From a virus: a DNA stretch of 64,000 bases. The notes under the pieces were generated by a model. The model made no database searches and was not told the origin of the DNA. It saw only the letters and a list, made by a program, of their open reading frames with translations. A program made the position numbers and the translations under genes. Numbering within the stretch: the stretch's first letter is position 1; each line of letters opens with the position of its first letter. The stretch covers positions 80,308 through 144,307 of IMG/VR virus record IMGVR_UViG_3300031999_001882; one strand, written 5' to 3'. Below, one piece after another: positions 60,785-64,000 of the stretch.

Positions 60785-61437
60785 GTTCGACTCCTAATTG
60801 GCTGTGTCAAAATTTTTTCAACTGACCACCCAGAATAAAAACGTGAATTGATAGTGTTCCTGTTTATACCGCTCATTCTCGCCAACTCACCCAGAGTTTT
60901 TTTAACCCCACCAACAACAACAAAGCGATTTTTTCTTGTGTTATTTGCCTGCTGGGTCCGAGTGGCCCAGCGAAGATTTCCGGGGATATACCCTTTTGAA
61001 TTATCAATGCGGTCCAAAGAATACTGTGGCGATGGCCTTCGGCCAATCGTTTTCAGAAGATAGGCCAAGAATGTCCTGTAGGATTTCCGCCAAGAACCAT
61101 ATACAGAGATACCACGACCACCGTAATTCTCGTAAGCGGGATTATTGACGTTATGACAGCGATGATTGATGTCGCCCCAAACCTTATATTCGTAAGCGAT
61201 ACTGCCCCTTCTGGCATCGCCATGACTCATCGAAAGCTTTATCGTTATTTCACGCCTATAACATCCACACGATTTAGTGCGACGATGAATCAGAGCACAA
61301 TCATAAACGCTTGCTATTCTCCCGCAAGAGCACTTACAAAGCCACAAACCACCATGTCGGTCACGACGCAACAGCTTTGTTGTTGTTAAGCGGAAGAACC
61401 TCTGATTTGGAACTACCGTTAGTTTTCGTTTTTTCAT
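60781..61437 (-). CDS. HNH endonuclease with N-terminal zinc finger
   Basis: 218 residues. LWLCKCSCGRIASV and SCGCYRREI form the zinc finger, and SLDRIDNSKGYIPGNLRWAT the HNH core. It is paralogous to the endonuclease at 29895-30554. It overlaps the end of the nuclease gene upstream by 77 bases and the helicase start by four, so it is embedded in the replication operon without visible disruption. Confidence 0.87.
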   Translation of the reverse strand: MKKRKLTVVPNQRFFRLTTTKLLRRDRHGGLWLCKCSCGRIASVYDCALIHRRTKSCGCYRREITIKLSMSHGDARRGSIAYEYKVWGDINHRCHNVNNPAYENYGGRGISVYGSWRKSYRTFLAYLLKTIGRRPSPQYSLDRIDNSKGYIPGNLRWATRTQQANNTRKNRFVVVGGVKKTLGELARMSGINRNTINSRFYSGWSVEKILTQPIRSRT

Positions 61438-62041
61438 AGTCAGTTTTCAATGCCACAAGAATTTCCCCAAAAATATCCCAGCTAATGATTATGAATTTCT
61501 CCGCATCATTCTGGAATGTGAGCGGGTGACCAATTTTTTCGTCAAGCAAATCTTTGCGAATGGTATAGGTTTTCAGGTTCTCTTTTAGCTCAATCTCCAA
61601 CGGCTCCAAAGATTTCCGCATCACGCCCTTTGCGGCATTCCACAACACATCGTAGTCGGCCTGCCGAAAGATGGCGTGAAGCCTGTTTCTTGGACTTCCT
61701 TTGTAGGCGAAAGCGAACACAGGCATATAGCCGCACTCCTCGGCTTCGAGGACGTTCTTCTGAACCAGCTCCATATCCAGATGATAGACAGGTGTGAAAA
61801 TTGATCCATCCTTCGATTTCTCCCGGCGATGTTTGGCTTCGATCAAAAACTCTTTTGGGACGAAACCAAGACAACTTCGCACATCACCTTTCAATGAGCG
61901 CATAGCTCCTGAATTGGGTACGCGAAAAGAACGACTGATTCTCCCCTCTGCATCCATGATCGGGTCTTTGTTGGTGTGCCCGGTTAAGAGCAAAAAGTAT
62001 TCTTCGATCTGGTGTTCAAGGCCGTAGCCACGGTGCGACAT
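61361..62041 (-). CDS. Holliday-junction-type (Hjc-like) PDDEXK nuclease
   Basis: 226 residues. GLEHQIEEYF, FRVPNSGAMRSLKGDVRSCL with D53, and KEFLIEAKHR with E68-x-K70 are the archaeal/phage Hjc-type pattern. Such enzymes resolve branched DNA before packaging. The C-terminus (residues about 170-226) is an added alpha/beta tail whose last 25 residues overlap the HNH gene. Confidence 0.78.
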   Translation of the reverse strand: MSHRGYGLEHQIEEYFLLLTGHTNKDPIMDAEGRISRSFRVPNSGAMRSLKGDVRSCLGFVPKEFLIEAKHRREKSKDGSIFTPVYHLDMELVQKNVLEAEECGYMPVFAFAYKGSPRNRLHAIFRQADYDVLWNAAKGVMRKSLEPLEIELKENLKTYTIRKDLLDEKIGHPLTFQNDAEKFIIISWDIFGEILVALKTDYEKTKTNGSSKSEVLPLNNNKAVAS

Positions 62042-62043
62042 GG

Positions 62044-62181
62044 TTATGATCCTCTTTTTTCGGTTTTATCTTTGGATAGATGAACGCCAAGAATAGTGAA
62101 TGCAATTCCTACGGCCCCAACAGCAACCCCAATCACGAACCCCAACAACAAATTTGCGTCGATAATCGCTCGACTCGCCAT
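62044..62181 (-). CDS. Micro-membrane protein (45 residues)
   Basis: GGAGGGGG precedes the ATG at 62181. NLLLGFVIGVAVGAVGIAFT is a membrane helix, followed by ILGVHLSKDKTEKRGS. It ends two bases before the nuclease gene start, so it is part of the operon. Confidence 0.65.
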   Translation of the reverse strand: MASRAIIDANLLLGFVIGVAVGAVGIAFTILGVHLSKDKTEKRGS

Positions 62182-62192
62182 CTCCCCCTCCA

Positions 62193-62561
62193 TTATTTGC
62201 TTCCCCTTAGCTCTCGATTGATCTGCTCTATGCGCTCAGCAAACCCAGCTATCTGCTTAAATTCATCAATGGTCCTGCCCATGTTGGTGCGTTGCCATCG
62301 GATGAACGCCACATACTCAGCATCGGAAAGTTTTGAAAGTTTATCAAAATCAGCCAAAGCATTCGTCACAAAGGATTCCTTCTGAGTGAGACGCTTCTTC
62401 TCGCCCACGCCTTCTCTGACGAGGTTCGGCTCATAGATCGTTTTCCAAAGAAATTCAATCCGAGCCATGATCTTGTCCCGGCTGTACCGCTTCACGTCCT
62501 CCGTAACCTGCCGCTCGCGGCCCGGCCCATCACCAATGGTCGGAATATCAAACTGAGCCAT
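62193..62561 (-). CDS. Unknown helical protein
   Basis: 122 residues from the ATG at 62561, chosen because AAGGAGGAG lies 9 bases upstream; a longer frame would run into the preceding gene. Mostly helical and charged (TEDVKRYSRDKIMARIEFLW, FDKLSKLSDAEYVAFIRWQR). It lies in the replication cluster; function unknown. Confidence 0.6.
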   Translation of the reverse strand: MAQFDIPTIGDGPGRERQVTEDVKRYSRDKIMARIEFLWKTIYEPNLVREGVGEKKRLTQKESFVTNALADFDKLSKLSDAEYVAFIRWQRTNMGRTIDEFKQIAGFAERIEQINRELRGSK

Positions 62562-63246
62562 ACGCCTTCTCCTCCTTGGCTTCATAAACCAGCGTGACCT
62601 TGGACGCGCCATCGACCAACTTCACCCGAAACATCCGGTCGATATGCTCCAAAGCTTCGCCGTGGTGAGCGACCTGATCCGCATTGGTGACGATGATGAC
62701 CTGATCCTCAAAGCGCCGGGAAATCTCCTGAATGAATCGGTACGCCCGCAGAACGTAGTTATTGTCCTTGTCCACGGAGTTCAGTTGCTTGAGCGCTTCG
62801 TCCAGCATGAGCGGCCCTTCAATGGGCGGGTGCGTCATCTTCTTGAACATGATTCGCAACAGCACCGATACGATGTCGCGCACGCCGCCGCCCCTGCCAT
62901 CCATGATGTCCTCAAGCTCCTCGCCATTGGTCATATAAAGATTGGCATTCACCCGGCTGGCCTTGGTGTCGAATTCCACCTTGAGCCGCATATTCCGTGG
63001 CTCGAAGATTTGAATGAGCGCGGCATTTACCGTCTCCTCGATCCGGCCAATCGACTTGCGCCGCGACCAGTCTGACACGATCCGCAGGAAAGCCCCGGCC
63101 TTGTCCAATGCCTCACGCTGATAGGTCAGGTCCGCCAGCTTAGATCGACTCCGGTTGGCTGTCTCCCTCGCCTTGACCGTCATCTCGCGGAGCGTGGCAT
63201 AGTGCTGTAGCGCCTGCCTAGATTGATCCAGAATCTCGTTTACCAT
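62548..63246 (-). CDS. SMC/RecN-like ATPase, C-terminal half only
   Basis: 232 residues. A short coiled coil (residues 10-55) is followed by EDIMDGRGGGVRDIVSVLLR, an ABC/SMC signature-like motif, and GPLMLDEALKQL, the Walker B with D149/E150. DQVIIVTNADQVAHHGEALE completes the D-loop and H-loop region. No Walker A is present. Either the partner half is encoded elsewhere or this is a regulatory relative. Related proteins act in phage recombination (T4 gp46/gp47 type). Confidence 0.65.
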   Translation of the reverse strand: MVNEILDQSRQALQHYATLREMTVKARETANRSRSKLADLTYQREALDKAGAFLRIVSDWSRRKSIGRIEETVNAALIQIFEPRNMRLKVEFDTKASRVNANLYMTNGEELEDIMDGRGGGVRDIVSVLLRIMFKKMTHPPIEGPLMLDEALKQLNSVDKDNNYVLRAYRFIQEISRRFEDQVIIVTNADQVAHHGEALEHIDRMFRVKLVDGASKVTLVYEAKEEKAYGSV

Positions 63247-63854
63247 TCGCTTTCGATCTCCTTAATGGCCCGGTCCGCCGCATCCTTGGTCATGTCAGCT
63301 CTCAAAATTTCCAGACAGCGCTTCCGCAATTTTGACTTGGCCTCGGCCAAGCGAGCGCTTTCCTTCGTCGCATAAGTCAGCTCAGCCCGGAGCCTCTGGT
63401 TCTCAATGTCCAGTCGCGGAAGCTCGCGCTCAACCACCTTGAGATAGGTCCACATCCACGCCAGCCCAGCCCGCTTTTGCAAAGGCTTGGGCTTCCGCAC
63501 CCACTCCGCACCCCACGAAAAGCCATCCTTGATCCAGAGAAGGCCGAACGGCTTTTCCACCTCGTCCTTTTGGATCACGCCCTGCGGACACACATAAGAG
63601 AAGGACGACACGAACTGCGTGTAGAAAGCCGCCTTCTCGTCCTTGATGAAATCGGCATGACTCATCTTGATCTCGAACCCACGAACCCATTTGGTTTCAA
63701 GGTCGATCACCGCCGCATCAATCCGGTGCGACCCCCATGTAAACTCCGGCACATAGACCGAGTGATACCCGCCCAGCCGTTGCAGGACTTCATGGATCGT
63801 CGAGAGCGTCACTCCCTTATCCTTTTTGACGGTGACCGGATCAACGACAGCCAT
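63240..63854 (-). CDS. PDDEXK-type nuclease (MmcB-like)
   Basis: 204 residues from the ATG at 63854 (TGATG overlap with the upstream stop). GSHRIDAAVIDLE and RGFEIKMSHADF supply D46 and E61-x-K63, a PDDEXK core. YVCPQGVIQKDEVEKPFGLL completes the alpha/beta fold. The C-terminal half is a charged helical extension. Probable DNA repair or recombination nuclease. Confidence 0.65.
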   Translation of the reverse strand: MAVVDPVTVKKDKGVTLSTIHEVLQRLGGYHSVYVPEFTWGSHRIDAAVIDLETKWVRGFEIKMSHADFIKDEKAAFYTQFVSSFSYVCPQGVIQKDEVEKPFGLLWIKDGFSWGAEWVRKPKPLQKRAGLAWMWTYLKVVERELPRLDIENQRLRAELTYATKESARLAEAKSKLRKRCLEILRADMTKDAADRAIKEIESEW

Positions 63855-64000
63855 CAGTCGCCCCAACTGTGATCGAACAGTCTGATCTCAAACAGCCCGA
63901 AATAAGCGCCATAAAACAAGTGACTACCCGTGCTCACAAAAGCGCTTGACCCCTTGTGCGGCCATGCCCAGATACGAAACTGAGGCCAACGACCCCACCA
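63854..64000 (-). CDS. Unknown protein (partial, C-terminus only)
   Basis: 48 visible residues ending FEIRLFDHSWGD, with a stop overlapping the next start. Aromatic-rich (PQFRIWAWPHKGSSAFVSTG, HLFYGAYFGLFEIR). The upstream part lies outside the window. No family recognised. Confidence 0.5.
   Translation of the reverse strand, partial: WWGRWPQFRIWAWPHKGSSAFVSTGSHLFYGAYFGLFEIRLFDHSWGD

Noticed and set aside
1-64000. tRNA genes, rRNA genes, CRISPR arrays, integrase or attachment sites
   Set aside because: No cloverleaf, direct-repeat array or recombinase motif was recognised by eye; a dedicated scan could still find a divergent tRNA.

Overview
The window looks like a contiguous piece of a large tailed double-stranded DNA phage (Caudoviricetes). 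It has a two-domain terminase, portal, prohead protease, HK97-like major capsid protein, tail fibres, a phage-type primase and helicase, and a Holliday-junction-type nuclease. Genes are packed with ATGA, TAATG or GTGA overlaps, and all but one lie on the minus strand. No gap exceeds about 180 bases without a gene. Base composition is balanced. Shine-Dalgarno sequences (AGGAGG, GGAG) are frequent. A lipobox protein, two signal-peptide proteins and a possible outer-membrane barrel point to a diderm bacterial host. I recognise no tRNA, rRNA, CRISPR array or integrase, and cannot name a close phage relative.

Layout, read in the direction of transcription (high to low coordinates). (1) 64-57 kb, replication and recombination: two PDDEXK-type nucleases, a half-SMC ATPase, a DnaB-type helicase, a CHC2/Toprim primase, a sigma-like protein, and small zinc or membrane proteins. 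(2) 57-54 kb: terminase large subunit, interrupted by an HNH-bearing intein and preceded by a hairpin with a T tract. (3) 54-27 kb, an unusual 27-kb block between terminase and portal. It holds very large multidomain proteins (2444 and 1436 codons) rich in zinc ribbons, a nucleotidyltransferase domain, small proteins, many overlooked micro-membrane proteins, one tail-fibre protein, and several paralogous pairs. Five of the small proteins here begin with nearly the same leader, M(S)WTK-x-A, and a sixth variant heads a 480-residue protein at 15-16.5 kb. (4) 27-16 kb, head morphogenesis: portal, protease, scaffold candidate, decoration candidate, major capsid protein and a connector candidate. 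(5) 16-10 kb: multidomain putative virion proteins, including one with an ADP-ribosyltransferase-like start, plus the only plus-strand gene (a membrane protein). (6) 10-0 kb: a SAM methyltransferase, a triple glycosyltransferase with TPR repeats, two coiled-coil fibre proteins built on a 14-residue QEVTQLS repeat, a paralogous pair of carbohydrate-binding-like proteins, a permuted NlpC/P60-like peptidase, and a fibronectin-III protein cut by the window edge.

At least six HNH elements are scattered through the window: five free-standing genes (one nested out of frame in a larger ORF) and the intein. My main hypothesis is that block (3) plus parts of (5) encode proteins carried inside or on the virion. 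Under this view a prohead protease processes them, and the short WTK leader could be a capsid-targeting tag analogous to that of the T4 internal proteins. This is inference from architecture and motif recurrence. It is not shown by the sequence alone.
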